Source of the DNA: Owenia fusiformis
Taxonomy: Eukaryota > Annelida > Polychaeta > Sabellida > Oweniidae
DNA length: 64,000 bases
Assembly (NCBI GenBank): GCA_903813345.2
Contig: CAIIXF020000006.1
Span: forward strand, 27,971,936 to 28,035,935
Reading direction: 5' to 3'
Part shown: positions 12,301-25,193 of the stretch, in pieces
How positions within the stretch are numbered: the stretch's first letter is position 1
Layout: the number at the start of each line of letters is the position of its first letter
Made by a program: the position numbers and the translations under genes
The notes under the pieces: model-generated
The model's input: only the letters and a program-made list of their open reading frames with translations
What the model was told of the DNA's origin: nothing
Databases searched by the model: none

Positions 12301-14699
12301 TTATTTTATACATAGGTTATGGGCTGATATAAAGATGGCAGCACCAGAAAGAATTCAGTATTATCTTTTTTTCTCTATAGAGCTGAGAAACATAGATAAA
12401 CACAGATCGATTACCATGCCATCTCTTAGCCTTAGCCTATGATTTTATAATTATAGGTAGCAGAATTGCTTTTACAACTTGACTTCCGCAGACAGGAATT
12501 AGAAAACGTGATTACAAGATACCTCAACCATGGTCCTACTAGCGCAGAAAACGCCCTCATTGGTAATCGGGCATTATTCGCCTCAGATATGATAGTCCAC
12601 CATAGACAAAGTTACATGGCGAGTGTGCGTATGTTTTCTACTCGCACGGTCCGACCCGAGACGTGGGTGAGCGATCGCAGAACAATTAATCCATACGGGT
12701 AAAATACAATATATAATGATACATATATCGCAGATTCCTATTGGAACATAATCGTAATCAATCGATATTATATACAGTAAAACCTGTGTAACTGCAACAC
12801 CTATGGTACATCTAAAAAGTGTTAAAAATGTGAGGTGTTTCAGTAACAGAGATTCATTAAACTTTATTTATTTATAATTGCATTATAATATAGAAATTCA
12901 TACCTAAATTTTTCAAATCAACTTGCAAATCGCCATGGATATAATTCTTATTCCGCAGATACTACACTGGAGATGGATTTGTGTTTCTGTCCCAGGACGA
13001 CAACGAGTTTGGAGAACGATACAACGAAGTTTTCCAATATTATGACTGGGAAAAGATTCCAGGTATAGTACTACAGTGAATGTGGATATCTATTACATTC
13101 TGAATCAAATAAGAGTAGAAAAGAAGACCAGAGTGAGGTCGCACTAGTCAGTAGAGCAATCCATAACTCAGTTTCTCTATTCACTCATTACTCGGTTTCT
13201 TATTGTTTGGTGTTCATCATATTGTAGGTACAACGGTTTTATATAGTGGAAGTGTACCCCAGGAAGGGATGGAGAGAGTAGGAGACACTCCGAACTTCCC
13301 CCATCATATAAGTAATGCGAAGTTTGTTGGCAGTGCCTCTGATGGAATGTACGGTGTTGCCGCAATGGTCTACGATCGTCCAACGGTTAATATAACATTG
13401 AAGAAATCTTGGTTTTTCTTTGATGATGAAGTCGTCTGTCTAGGAAGTGATATATCCCTCCGCGAAGAATATACCTCTAATGGTCTTCCTATAATAACTA
13501 CGCTTAATCAAGTTGTCCAAGATGGCGAAATTGCATTTATGACTACAACAGGGTCGTTGCAATATGTAAATTGGAACAGTAATGTAAATATCCCAAATGC
13601 CAAATGGGTTCACCACGACAACACGGCATATGTGTTCCCAAATGGAGCAGATGCAAGCGTCGATTCGCGTGAAAAGACAGCAGAAAGTAACATTTTGAAT
13701 GTCACAACGATGTGGATTGAACATGGTTTTGAACCGTACGCTTATATTATACATCCAAATGTTACAGTTAACCAACTGGAAGAACGCCTTAGTACATCGT
13801 CAGTGGCGATCAAGCAACAAGACACAAACGCACACGTCGTGTACCACTCAACACTTGATATACTCTCCGTCGTTGTATTCAATGGTCCGTTTTCCATCGT
13901 TCACCCAAAATTATCGTACTCCATAACGGTTGACCAGCCTTGTATTTTGATGATTCAGCACTCTGGTAACAACATCACATTGACCGTTTCCTTCCCGACA
14001 CAGTTACCCACGACAGTTAATATTACGTTAGGCCTGAATGTATTCGGAAAAGGTTCATATTATAATCCAGATGAACAACTGTCTATCGTACTTTTCTCTT
14101 TCCTTGATAATTATAAAACTGTTGGAAAAAGTCAAATCAAGACCTACGAGATTGTCCCAGTGGCTACTATTCCAAACACTAACGTTGCTGAGATAGTTGT
14201 TGATGCTGTCGATGGCGGAAATGCAGATGAACCCATTGTAAATGAAAACGAAGTCATTGCAAATGCAGATGAAGTGGTTACAACAGATGAAGTCGTTGAA
14301 AATACAGATGAAGTCGTTGCAAATGAAAACGAAGTCATTGCAAATGCAGATGAAGTGGTTACAACAGATGAAGTCGTTGAAAATACAGATGAAGTCGTTG
14401 CAAATGAAAACGAAGTCATTGCAAATGCAGATGAAGTGGTTACAACAGATGAAGTTGTTGAAAATACAAATCCATCCGCTGCAAATGATGACGTTCTAGA
14501 CACAGATGAAGTCGCTGAAAATACAGATGAAGTCGTTGTAGATGATGTTGATGATGAAGATGACGAAAATGAAGAAGAAGAAGAAGAAGAAGAAGAAGAA
14601 GAAGAAGATGCTGATGATAACCTAGGAAAGAAAGAGGACTCAAAGCGTCAAAAGAACCCACATCGAGGCAAAAATAAGAGGAAACGAAACGTTGACTAA
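9377..14699 (+). CDS. Polysaccharide lyase family 8 ectoenzyme, copy A (soluble form)
   Basis: Six exons: 9377-10061, 10180-10355, 10570-10725, 12457-12698, 12959-13062, 13228-14699; all junctions are GT-AG and in phase (1,0,0,2,1), giving 944 aa. Residues 1-22 form a signal peptide. The alpha/alpha toroid part carries NWWTAQIGTPR (Asn131), the PL8 catalytic-Asn motif. Exon 2 has DYCIHVH (His241) and YNGGYG (Tyr266), the His/Tyr region. Exons 3-4 have RGQTFEPSSVGRNID and GNRALFASDMIVHHR. Exons 5-6 have YYDWEKIPG and KKSWFFFDDEVVCLG of the beta-sandwich domain. PL8 enzymes cleave hyaluronan or chondroitin by beta-elimination. The C-terminus is unusual: three 27-residue acidic repeats (about 793-873), a Glu run and a final basic segment, with no transmembrane helix. 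Activity is inferred, since the His-Tyr loop is longer than in bacterial enzymes. Confidence 0.9.
10780..10868. repeat. Minisatellite in intron 3 of copy A
   Basis: Imperfect tandem copies of a 15-30 bp unit with GGACAACTCGGACC. It starts about 55 bp after the exon 3 donor and is absent from the same intron of copies B and C. Confidence 0.7.
11690..12151. repeat. Palindromic and MITE repeats in intron 3 of copy A
   Basis: 11690-11800 contains direct and inverted copies of CGAATATCACTTCTCAAA, forming a palindrome. 11810-11960 is a degenerate poly-T/A tract. 12014-12150 is a small inverted-repeat element bounded by ATCCTATGGTTTTT and AAAACCATAGGAT. No coding signal. Confidence 0.7.
14240..14482 (+). 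repeat. 81-bp coding tandem repeat in copy A tail
   Basis: Three in-frame copies of an 81-bp unit (27 residues each, rich in NADEVV, TTDEVV and ENTDEVV) extend the C-terminus after the catalytic region. A pure GAA run near 14571-14606 follows and encodes a glutamate stretch. Both are prone to length change by slippage or unequal exchange. Confidence 0.92.
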
Positions 14700-15336
14700 C
14701 ATTAACTACGTATTGTGCATACATAGGGAACATGTGTGGTATCCTAGGAATTAAAGGCCCCATTTTCCCATTTTACCGTGTTGTATTGTCGTGTCCATGT
14801 ATCATCGGGCCTTAGTACATAGTATGATGGCTTTGGTGAGGTCTTTTAATCTCTTGAACACTACCCATGGAAAAGTGAGCCCCCTACACAGGAGTCGTAC
14901 CAAATTAAGATGACAGTTGAACGCACGGGGTATCTAGACTATCTGAATATTACCATTGTAAGGATTTCTATTGAATGTAATGAAATTTCAAAATGACTCA
15001 TAACCTGCAGGGAAGATTGGGGTACCAGTGTAATGATCCATATTGAATGTAATGATATTTCAAAGTAGCATGAATTTTATCAGATTAATGGAATCATTTT
15101 GAAATTGTATTTGTACGGTTAATTCCAGATCTTTCTGAAACGATGAAAACATCAGTTTGCTCAACTTTCATTACCCTTGTGTTATGTCACGGTTTAAGGG
15201 TAGTGAAAATAGAGATTTTCAATGTAATGATATAAACTGTGCAAACGTTTTTACCTTACCCAGCGCGTTTAACTGTCACGCTCAGTTTGGTAGAGCCCCT
15301 GTGAGTATGCTTGGAACATTTATTTCACCTCTGAAG

Positions 15337-15579
15337 TACAAAAGGTTTTTATTAAGGGATATGTGTACGTTTGGAATTTTTATACAGCCCTCTTTCGAGT
15401 CACACGTTTATTTCTAGTACAAAAGGTTTTTATTAAGGGATATGTGTACGTTTGGAATTTTTATACAGCCCTCTTTCGAGTCACACGTTTATTTCTAGTA
15501 CAAAAGGTTTTTATTAAGGGATATGTGTACGTTTGGAATTTGTATACAGCCCTCTTTCGAGCCACACGTTATTTTCAGG
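15337..15579. repeat. 81-bp tandem repeat, three copies
   Basis: The unit starts TACAAAAGGTTTTTATTAAG at 15337, 15418 and 15499, exactly 81 bp apart and almost identical. Because 81 is divisible by three, an open frame runs through all copies, but there is no start context, splice support or family resemblance, so I do not call a gene. Confidence 0.9.
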
Positions 15580-18179
15580 AATATATAACTCATTTCATAT
15601 ACGGTCTACATCTTTCACATTCGTACGTAGAGTGCACTAAGGTACCTAGAAAACACTCTAGGAACATTGGTACACCGTCTGTGCAAAACTGAAAGATGTA
15701 GACAATGTTTGGAAAGAGGAGTCCATATTTCAAAAATAACATGTGACTCTGTGAGGATTGCATCAAAATGTTCCAAAGTTCACAGTCACCTTAAGCATGG
15801 TTCGATCAATTATTTATCTGCTATATTATATAGCTTTTACGTAACATAAAGGCTGCATATATCAACTTTACCATGTTCCAAATTTTCCGGACCACCCTGT
15901 ACTGTGTCCAAAAAGAAACGTTAGTAGATTCAAAACAGTAAGATATAACCGATATTTTTTATTCAAGATATTGATTCTAACATCCTACCTAAAATACAGA
16001 GAAACAGGGTCAAGTGAGCCCCTCTCTTCTCCCACCGATAAGAGCTATAATGACGCTGTACAAGACAATGGACATTTTACTTAGATTTAAAAGTTTAAGA
16101 ACCATTCCATTAAAGGTCTTGTTTCCAAATCTTTAAATGACCGCGGAGCGGGATTGCAAAGTTTAGGAAACAACGCCTGAGTGGAATGAACCAGCCACAA
16201 TACATTGAATCTTGGGCTTAAATTATTTTCACACATTGCAAAATATTTTCTACAAAATCACTTAAAAGATACAAAATGACTTAATTAACATATTTTCAAT
16301 GGAACTTTTTGCAAGAGTCAAGTTGGCAAAACAATTTCAATCTCCTCACCTTGACAACAAAACAACTAATGCGTATTTGGTTATATAACGGAATGCATAC
16401 GTGAAATGGATGCATCCCTTCAAAACGCAGCTGTCTTCGCTGGTTCCCCTGATATATTTACAGGGTGGGCCAAAAATATATATATATTTAACTGTCACTT
16501 AACCTACAACTTTAACTCTATTCACATGAACCCTATCTTTAATTTTAGACGTGTAGCAAAAAGGCGGCGCATTTGTTTTTTAAGGGAATCGCGTGAATGT
16601 AACTTTGATTCCCCGGATTATAAGCTAAGATAATATTCTAATTAAAGTTATATATCATTTTAAAGCTGTTTCGATGAAGTTTTTAGATCAACTACACTCA
16701 CGATTCTTGCGCGTTCTTTTTTAAAAAAGATCTGGCAAATATCCCCTGTTGACACGTTACATTTTGATTTATTTTTCGTCTTTAAACGCTCATAACTCAA
16801 TCAATATATGACTATTATATTTATTTTTCGTCTTGATAAAGGTAGATGGAAGTTTTATTTCAAAAGATGAATTTTAGTAAGCGTCCCATATTGTGACGTC
16901 ATAGAGTTTGAAAAATAGAATCTGTTGACAGCGACCTTTTTGCTCATTTTTTGCTACCTTCAACTTTTCAGGTGTACATTAAACAAAAAATACGAGATCA
17001 ATTTTTTAAAAATCATGGATGATTATTTTGCTCTTAAACTCTAGTTTATTAATAAATAATTGATTTTGTTCGCAAAAGTATGTGTTTTCTGTTGTATGTG
17101 CAAAAGTGGAGGACGAAAGGTTTTCAAAATTCATTAAAATAGGGCTAATTTACGCCATTCGCCTATTTTCAAGCACAGCAACACGTATATTTATTTCACC
17201 TAAAATATCAATTGATTCGTGTTTTATGATGCTCCTATCCCATTGTTAATACATAAACGATATCAGAGTTATTCGCCTTAAATACTTTGAGATCTAGAGG
17301 CAAATGTTGAGGACGAAAGGATTTCCATATGTGTACATTTTTCTCGAAAAAAATCACATTCTGTGGTGTTAAAAAGCGAAAATGTGTAACAATGCGTGCG
17401 CGACCTTTTTGCGACACGTCTTACAAATGTGCAAAGATTGGAGTTTTGTTTTGTAGCATTGTTTTGGAAATATACATGTAGTACTTATGGGACATTTTTT
17501 CTTTTTTTGTCCGTTGAAGAGAACTTTAATTTCATTGCTCTCTGGAAGAGTATTTGCACTAGAAGAGTCCTGCACATCAAAAGAGAGAATCGACACTAGA
17601 AGAGTACTTGCATTAGAAGTGTATTTGCATTAGAATTGTACTTGTGCATCAGAAAGACTAGAAGTTTACTTGAATAAGTACCTGTGCATCACAGACTTGC
17701 TACATGTACTTATGCTATAATAGTGTTTGTTCAGTAGAAAATCACTTGCTCTAAACGTGTACTAGAATAGTACTTTTCTAATGTAAATATATGAATTTAC
17801 TTGTAAAAGGGACTTGGTGCAAAGACATCAATAAATACTTGATTTCTTGTAATATATTTGAGTTTTGTTGGAGCAAATGCGTCGCATGCTATGTACATCT
17901 AAGTGTCGATATACGTTTTGAGAAAGGGATTTAAACTAGAATCTGGGAACAAATTGGATGATAAAATTACCTACATTATTATATCAATGTCATACTCCCC
18001 CTCTCTCATTGGTCTATACATTACACGTGACATAAAATAAGACCGTATTCAACGGCTGCGCATTTGACAGAAAAAAGGCGTATCCAATGCGTGTATTCAC
18101 CAGGTGTGGCGTTTTGATTTTTGGGAAGACACCTAGCGTGAGAAAATATGTGATAGCATTGCAGCAGTGGTAGCTAAAT

Positions 18180-18715
18180 GGGTGTGATCACCCATTTTTC
18201 AAAATGGCCACCGGTATAAATGAATTCTTCAATTACTTAGCTTTATACATAAATGGAATTAACCTCTAAAACCCTATCATGGTCTGCAAAAGCACATTTT
18301 AACTGTTCTTTGAGTTTATATCAATCGTTACATATTCCTTTTGGCACTCACTTTGGCGGCCATCTTGGATTTCCATGTAAAGTAATTCAATTGGTTACTT
18401 AGAGTTAGACATTAAGAAAATCGTCAACCTCTAAAACCTATTCATGGTCTCCAAAGTCACTTTTAACCGTTCTTTGAGCTTATGTCAATAATTACATAAT
18501 CATTTTCACACCCATTTTGGTGGCCATCTTGGATTTCAATATAAAGCAATTCTTTGGTGACTTAGATTTCAACATAAATGAAATCCTTGACCTCCGAAAC
18601 CTAGAAATAGACCTCAAAATCATTATTTTTGTCTCTCATTATATTTAGATATAATTAATTGTTTTTGATAAAAAGCTCACTGGCGGCCATTTTGAAAAGC
18701 GGATGATAACACCCA
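18180..18715. repeat. Roughly 154-bp tandem repeat array
   Basis: At least three diverged units carry GGCGGCCATCTTGGATTTC-like and AACCTCTAAAACC motifs. The GGCC core links it to the repeat family in RPL35 intron 3 and near 3.4-5.3 kb. Confidence 0.7.
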
Positions 18716-19448
18716 TTTAACTACCACTGTTGCAATGAATGCACACCCGAAATGTTAACTTACAATATCCTCAAGAAAAAACAGATCGAATTTATTATAC
18801 GTCAAAGCACAATGTCTTATGAACGTACCCACCAAAGAAAAATCGGTAAAAAATCGGTACATTTTTTTTCTTGTCATGGTTTTATCTCCTCTCCCATGAA
18901 GAGCTCCATAGTTAGTGGCCGAGTCACTCAATATTAAGCAGTGCCGTATAAATGCTCTGTTTTTCTGCAGTGAAAACGAAATGAACTTCAAGCTGCCCAT
19001 GTCAATTTGTTCCATCAACTTACTGTACTAAATGACTCACCAGTTATGTTACATTTCTTAGAAAAATTGGCCTTGGTAATTGTGACATCAAAAATGTTGC
19101 ATTAAATCCTTTATTGAGCACAATATGGCAAAATTATTCAATGTTTACTCAAAAACAGTTCGCATGCTTCTCAATTATAACGTTTCGGGTACCTTTCCGA
19201 AGGTCTATGCCTAAGCAATGGCTAGTAATCGTAAAAACCCGCAATTTTGAAGCCAGCAAAAATAAACAATTGAATAAATAAAAAAAATCCTACATGATGA
19301 CCCTGTTTATGTACATGTTGTGATTAAACATGCACATGTTGATTGACATACAAATAATCCACGGTTTTAGAGAATTTTAGCATTGCATCTATGGATATTT
19401 TGCCCAAGTTTTTTTAAATTATCTATATGGAAACTATACTTTAAGGTA

Positions 19449-19691
19449 AGAGGGGGAGAAACCCCAGGGTTCAAAGATGACATACGCTTATAATGTAAAT
19501 CTGTATTGAGATGACATCGTCGCTGACTGGTTTAGCGAGTTGATCGTTGATTGGTTTAAAACTAGGTCAATTTGAAAACTTTGAAAACCCAAGATGGAGG
19601 GAAGTATAAATATACGTACTTCCGGGAAAGGAGGTGCGCGAAGGAGGAAATCGTATGTCATCAATTGAATCATGGGGTTTCCCCTCCTCTT
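19449..19691. mobile_element. MITE with about 38-bp inverted ends
   Basis: The left arm AAGAGGGGGAGAAACCCC (followed by GGTTCAAAGATGACATACG) is mirrored at the right by CGTATGTCATCAATTGAATC and GGGGTTTCCCCTCCTCTT. It has no coding capacity. A diverged relative is at about 4940-5045. Confidence 0.75.
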
Positions 19692-19701
19692 CTTTAAGGT
19701 G

Positions 19702-19763
19702 TGAGTACCGTAATCCAACACCAAATTCGAAAATTCAGAACAATACTTTGCACATATGGCGTT
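19702..19763 (+). mobile_element. Repeat X copy 2, left part (split by LINE)
   Basis: It starts TGAGTACCGTAATCCAACAC and matches the left end of the intact X copy at 20697 up to ATATGGCGTT. The match breaks here and resumes at 28167 with GTGATCAACTAT, where X copy 1 reads straight through. The LINE at 19764-28166 therefore interrupts this copy. Confidence 0.8.
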
Positions 19764-20390
19764 AGTTTTAGTTTTTATGGTTCATTTATTGAAATCATAT
19801 ATATATAATACATTAACAGGGCCTAGGCGAAAGCATTATTGGCCCTGTGAGAATACAACATACAAATTATTACAGATGGCTTTTTGTTGAAACAACTGAT
19901 TAAATGTTATAAATTGATAATTCAAATAATTTCCATTATTTTACAGAGAAAGTTAGTAAAAATCTTAAATACACAACCTTTGATTTTGTTATTCACTAAA
20001 TTATCTCCAAACAAAAGTGTATTGGTCTTTTGTTCTAAAGTGCATCCAATTAAAAAGAAATGGTTCAGTTCTGGCATCACCCTAAGCTCCCCCCAAAGTT
20101 CTTCTCTTTCTTTAACTAACAGCTCCCTTCGGTCGTTCGGGGTACAGAAAACGTTTGTGCCGAGACCAGCGGGGTGTTATTCGAAACTAGTAACCCTGCT
20201 CTTTGGTCTATATTTCTTAAATATTTGATGATTAAGAAATTTCAACTTTTTTTGAAAAATGGCGGGAAATTTGAATATTTGAGAAATGAAATGCTCACAA
20301 CTTTTTTTTCCAAAATTTTTTTTGTTCAAAAATCTCTAAAATCACTTTTTAAGTCCTGACAAATAGTAAATGAATGATAAAAAAATATTT

Positions 20391-20690
20391 TCAAACTTTA
20401 GACGGGGACTTTAAATATTTTTCATCTGTTCTAGTAGACAGTTCATTCCAATTTAATGATTTAAATAATTTAGTTTTTGATGTTCCTTGAATACACCCAC
20501 TTATTAGTAAGGCAGCTCTATAATGCACCTGATCAAGTTTAGCAAGGTCATATTTAGTCGCTTTTTCAAATAAAATACTTCCATATTCCATTTTGGGGAG
20601 TATAAATGACAGATACATTTTTTCTAAATGTTTTGATCTTATTTTGTTTTTTAGAGCTTTCAAAGGATTTAACATTGTGTTACATTTATC
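20391..20690 (-). pseudogene. LINE ORF2 C-terminal (RT thumb) fragment
   Basis: The frame contains ALKNKIRSKHLEKMYLSFIL and PKMEYGSILFEKATKYDL, typical of the region after the YADD motif in CR1/jockey-like reverse transcriptases. It is separated from the rest of ORF2 by repeat X copy 1; removing X and one copy of its AAGGTA target duplication rejoins the frame (RRKYL to DKCNTM). The end diverges into unrelated sequence after STRT. Confidence 0.85.
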
Positions 20691-20696
20691 AAGGTA

Positions 20697-22333
20697 TGAG
20701 TACCGTAATCCAACACCAAATTCGAAAATTCATAACAATACTTTGCACATATGGCGTTCGTGACCAACTATGAAACGCTTACCCCCCATAGTGTTATATA
20801 TCAAAATGTACCTGTTCATATAGGGGTTCGATTGACCTACATCGAATTATAGGGAGTCAGGTTACTTTTTGAGATATCAGCGTCCGTTTATTGTAACTCG
20901 CGTTTGCTACCACTTCCTCAATTCTGATATGACGGGCAAACGCGTAGTAAACATGCTCACGTTCGGAACTATTTTGACCTACATCGCTATTTTCGTAATT
21001 CAAATGAAAGTTGAACTCCTCCTCTTTATTTTGATACCAAATAGTGGCATACTAGTTACCCTAGAAGCCAACTATGGCGTTATTTAGAACGATACCACAG
21101 GTTTTTAAATGGACTATATAGGGGTCATACCTTTTGGCGGATGGATATGGAACCTCATACATTAATGTTTTATGACATCACACTGATTTTTGTCTCTGCA
21201 ACTTTTTTTGGCAGAAAATATCATTTTTAGTTCAAAAATGCATAAAAACGTTGGAACTGGCTGAATATGTGAAAAAATTATCCATTTAGGCTAGAAAGGG
21301 TTAGGTTGAAGATCACAGTAGAGTTTCCCATAGGTGGCCATTATAACATTTTACCCTGTATCTTATTAACGATTAGTATCCAAGCCTAGTGCAGCATACC
21401 ACAGTGTTCGGGAGAGACTCGCCTAGCCTGCTATAACAATCTTACCATGGGTTGTCCACCGAATTTTTGAAATAAATAAACTTGAAGACACTAACCCCCT
21501 CTATCGTCAGATTTCTCAGAGAATTCTGGTAAAATCACCAAGGTCAAAATCACTCCGCCGCCATCTTAAAATGAGATTTCCCACTGAACTCTGACATGTT
21601 TTCAGATAAATTAGGACCTACCCTATAAATATTTAGTCCCGATTCACTTCCCAAACGCTAGATGGCGCTCCAATGGGGTAGGGAAGGAGAAAATGACTTT
21701 TTATTCAGAAAACCAAATCACTAACGGTAACCGCAAATGTCCTTACTCAGGACTATATCCTGCCCTACCCCAAATACGTCTAAATATGCTAGTCTAACTT
21801 TGACACTGTGACGTCACAAATCTAACCTGACTCTGAGTTTATTGACGAAAATGATACGTCTGACAAACAGCTTTCATTCCCTATATGGCACAGCTTCTAC
21901 TAAGAGTTGCATCATTGACTAAATCTAAGACAAAGGTCCTGTGTCACGAGGATTTTGACTGAAATTTGGCCATTTTCGCCCAAATCTAACTAAATTGCAG
22001 TTTCCCTCACACCTGTATTTTGAAATAAATATTGCTACAATGTAGCAATTTAAAAATCACACAAGCTTACTGTTTCTGTTGACCTTACACGTGTATCTAG
22101 CCTGTAAAAATGAAAAATCGCTACATTGTAGCAATTTTACTGAGATATGGGCCCTCAAAATCATGTAATTTTAGCTAAAAATGAAGAAATAACCTGCAAT
22201 TTTGACGGAATTTCAGAGGGCTTTCTTTCATTCATGACCCTCCGGGGGCCTCTTATGACCATTTTTGTACTCACAGAAGGGTTGAAAGTGATTTCAAATC
22301 ATTGTTTGCCCTACGCAGAACGAACGGGTGTTG
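20697..22333. mobile_element. Repeat X copy 1 inserted in LINE ORF2
   Basis: A 1637-bp insertion flanked by AAGGTA on both sides (20691-20696 and 22334-22339), a 6-bp target duplication. It begins TGAGTACCGTAATCC and ends CGAACGGGTGTTG. Bases 20697 to about 21165 match the second copy, split between 19702-19763 and 28167-28508. No protein is recognisable, and I cannot assign it to a superfamily. Confidence 0.82.
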
Positions 22334-22339
22334 AAGGTA

Positions 22340-24905
22340 TTTCCTTCTTGATCCCTTAAAAATAATTTCTACACTTTTTGAGGGTTTAAAAATTGACTTC
22401 CATTTAAGGGACCATTCTGAAAGTTTATCTATGTCAGATTGAAAATTTCTGTGGAGATCAAAAATATTTTTGTTTCTGTCACAAGGAAAAAAGATGGAGC
22501 TGTCGTCAGCATAAAGATATAATTGACTATGATTAAGAACCTCATTAAGGTCATTTATGTACAGGAGGAAGCAAAGTGGTCCAATTATTGATCCTTGAGG
22601 TATTGAACTGTTGATATAAGCATCTGGGGAACGTTCTGAGAACTCCCCATTTACTTTGACTTGAGCATCTATTTGTCAAGTAAGACTTAATCAGGTTAAT
22701 AATGGTATCAGAAAAACCATATGATTTTAACTTTTTTAACAGCAAATAATGCGGAACAGCGTCATACGCAGATTCTATATCTAAAAAAATTCCTCTGACG
22801 TCACAGTTATTATCTATTTGCTCATCAATCATGTTTACTATTGTTATTAATTGTTTTTCAGTACTATGACCCGGAAGAAACCCGGATTGATTTTGATAGA
22901 TCAGATTGTTTTCAATGACATATTTGAACATATTGTTGTATATCAATCGTTCAAATATTTTTGAAACATTGTTTAACAGAGTAATTGGTCTGTAATTTTT
23001 GGGGTCACATTTGGAACCTTTATTTTTGAAAATTGGAACGACAGTTCCTAGTTTCCAGGAACTTGGAAATGTGTTAAATTCTATAACTTTTTTTTATTAA
23101 CATCTTGTTTTGAAAAGTCAATACTTTCTAAGATTTGATCTGTTTTTGATGGGATATTTGGAGAGTCAAGTTCATCAAAATTGTGATGAAATTTGGTCAG
23201 AAATTGTTGCAAAAGTAAATCTGCATTTTCTTTGTTGTTTTTTGCCAAAATGTCCGTTTTTGTCAACATAGGAATATCTGAACAAAACTTTTTACCAAGT
23301 AATTTCTTGATTGCGATCCAATAAAATTTACTATTTGATGAGTTTGCTTCCAAGTTAGTACAAATAGATTCATGATAGGACAATTTGGCTTTTGTGATTG
23401 CATTACTAACTACATCTGATTGGATTTTGAATTTTTCATAATTTTCAGTTGTGTGGTCAGTTTTTAGTTTCCTATAGAGCTTATCACGTTTATTAGTTGA
23501 ACTCTTGACTTCCTTTGTAATCTTTGCTTTTTAAAACTTTTATTTTCCTGGGGATATGGTCACTAAATATTGATAAAACAGTTGATGTAAAAATCTCAGT
23601 CATATTATCTATGTCTGTTAAAGCAAAGGTGTTTTCCCAGTTATACTGAGATATTGCTCTATTAAGATGAAACACATTGCAATCCTGATATTGCCAAGTT
23701 GTTCTAACAGTATTTGAATCAGTGTTTGCAGTTTTGAGATTTAGTTTGCTGTAAATGCAAGAATGGTCAGATCCTATAGGCGATTTAGTACAAGTTTCCA
23801 AGACATATCCTGGAGAGTCACAGAAAAATAAGTCCAAGCATGAACGACTATTTTTCACACATCTAGTTGGTTCTTTCACTAGTTGAGAGAGAGAATTCTC
23901 GACTGAAATATCATAAAGCCTTGTTCCTTCAGCGGTATTTATGTCTTTTTCCCACCAGTGGGTACTACGAGCATTAAAATCACCTGTACAGAATATCCCA
24001 TCTGATTTAACTTTAGTCGCCTTATTTATATTATTGTTAAGGTAATTAAAATAGTTGTCGCGATTTCTGGCATTTTGTGATGGCGACCGATAGAATGTTC
24101 CATACAAAAAGGACTTATTTTCAACAGAGACTTCAATCCACCGGCACTCGATATTTGGATCATTTAAATCATCTCTGACTTTAAATTTCAAAGAGTCCTT
24201 TATATAGACAATAATGCCACGACCTTTAGAATCATACAGTGACTGATCTAATTTATGAAAGCCTATTATATCATATTTTGATATATCTAATTTGTTACCA
24301 GTTTCACACAGACTCACAATTGAAATATTTTCTTGTTTAACCAATAACTTAAGACTTTCAAACCTGTTTCCATTGTCGGCTGAGAGACTGTTAATATTTG
24401 TAAACAGAATATTCACATTTTCGGTATAATTGTTTGGGCCTGGATTTGGTTTTATGTCAAATGCTAATAGGAGAAGTTGTCTTAACACATCTTCATGAAA
24501 TGCTAGATTTTGAAAAATTGAACTTCCTGGTATTAATAGAAAACAACTCATTGTGAAAACAAACATGCATATAGACCTTGGATTAATTTGATGTTTTGAA
24601 GGTAATTGTACAACCCAGAGTGCTATCAATGGTGTTACAAAAGATAACATTTTTGCAATTATAAAGATGGCAAATAGTATTTCCAAATGCATATTTAAAA
24701 GCAAGTGTTGAAAGAAGCTACATATTAAGATTATAAGAGGAAGATTACAACAATTGCTGGAAATATGCAACATACTAATAATGAGCCAATTTGAAAATAA
24801 TGTGTTCACTCTAGGGCTGTTTCCTATTTTGTTGACATGGTTAAATCCAAGATTATTAAATGCACCTATTCTTCCCCGCCAAAGGGTTAATTCAATGCAC
24901 ATCAA
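22340..24905 (-). pseudogene. LINE ORF2: APE endonuclease and reverse transcriptase, frameshifted
   Basis: The N-terminal frame (24905-23493) contains a hydrophobic leader, DIKPNPGPN (24433-24456), then endonuclease motifs SLCETGNK, GTFYRSPSQN, CTGDFNARSTHWW and GSDHSCIYS. The frame shifts near 23520 into the linker (23383-23081), near 23090 into RT motifs SGFLPGHSTEK and IFLDIESAYDAVPH, and near 22680 into SIPQGSIIGPLCFLLYINDL and the catalytic YADD (about 22500-22530). These are the expected blocks of a CR1-like ORF2 in order. Three shifts make it inactive. NPGP just before the endonuclease resembles the 2A-like signals described in some APE-type LINEs, although the usual Glu is replaced. 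Confidence 0.9.
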
Positions 24906-25193
24906 AGATGTAGTTTGTGGGAACCCAGGATAATGCCAGACTGAAGTTATTTTCTACATGGATGCAAATATAAAGACTATACATGACAGTAAAAGAATAT
25001 TATCTGTCTCCCTGGATAAATAAGTCAACATTCAAACATGTATTGACTTAATTTGACTCTTACTTAAGGTTCTAGTCGATAGGCTGATTGCTGACCTTAT
25101 TTAGAGTCATAACAACATAATACCATATCATTTTCAAGGATTCACATAAATTCAGTGAGCTGGAAACTGATTTTAGATGCCAGTTATATACTT

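Larger units (their letters stand above)
14700..19448. other. Intergenic repeats, no recognised gene
   Basis: An ATTAAA at about 14750 could end the upstream transcript. Then follow an 81-bp tandem array (15337-15579), a lone mariner-type end CAGGGTGGGCCAAAAA near 16460 and an A/T-rich stretch at 16650-17340. A degenerate minisatellite of AGAAGAGTACTTGCATTA-like units lies at 17545-17770, and a roughly 154-bp tandem array with GGCGGCCATCTTGGATTTC at 18180-18715. Open frames are short and repetitive. Confidence 0.5.

Noticed and set aside
14144-14763. Antisense and alternative-frame open frames across the copy A tail
   Set aside because: They arise from the low-complexity GAA/GATGAA repeat coding in the real frame.
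15363-15692. Long open frame through the 81-bp tandem repeat
   Set aside because: It is open only because 81 is a multiple of three; there is no promoter, splice signal or family resemblance.
16406-16633. Open frame beside a lone mariner-type end at 16460
   Set aside because: It begins in repeat sequence and has no acceptor, donor or family resemblance; no matching second end was found nearby.
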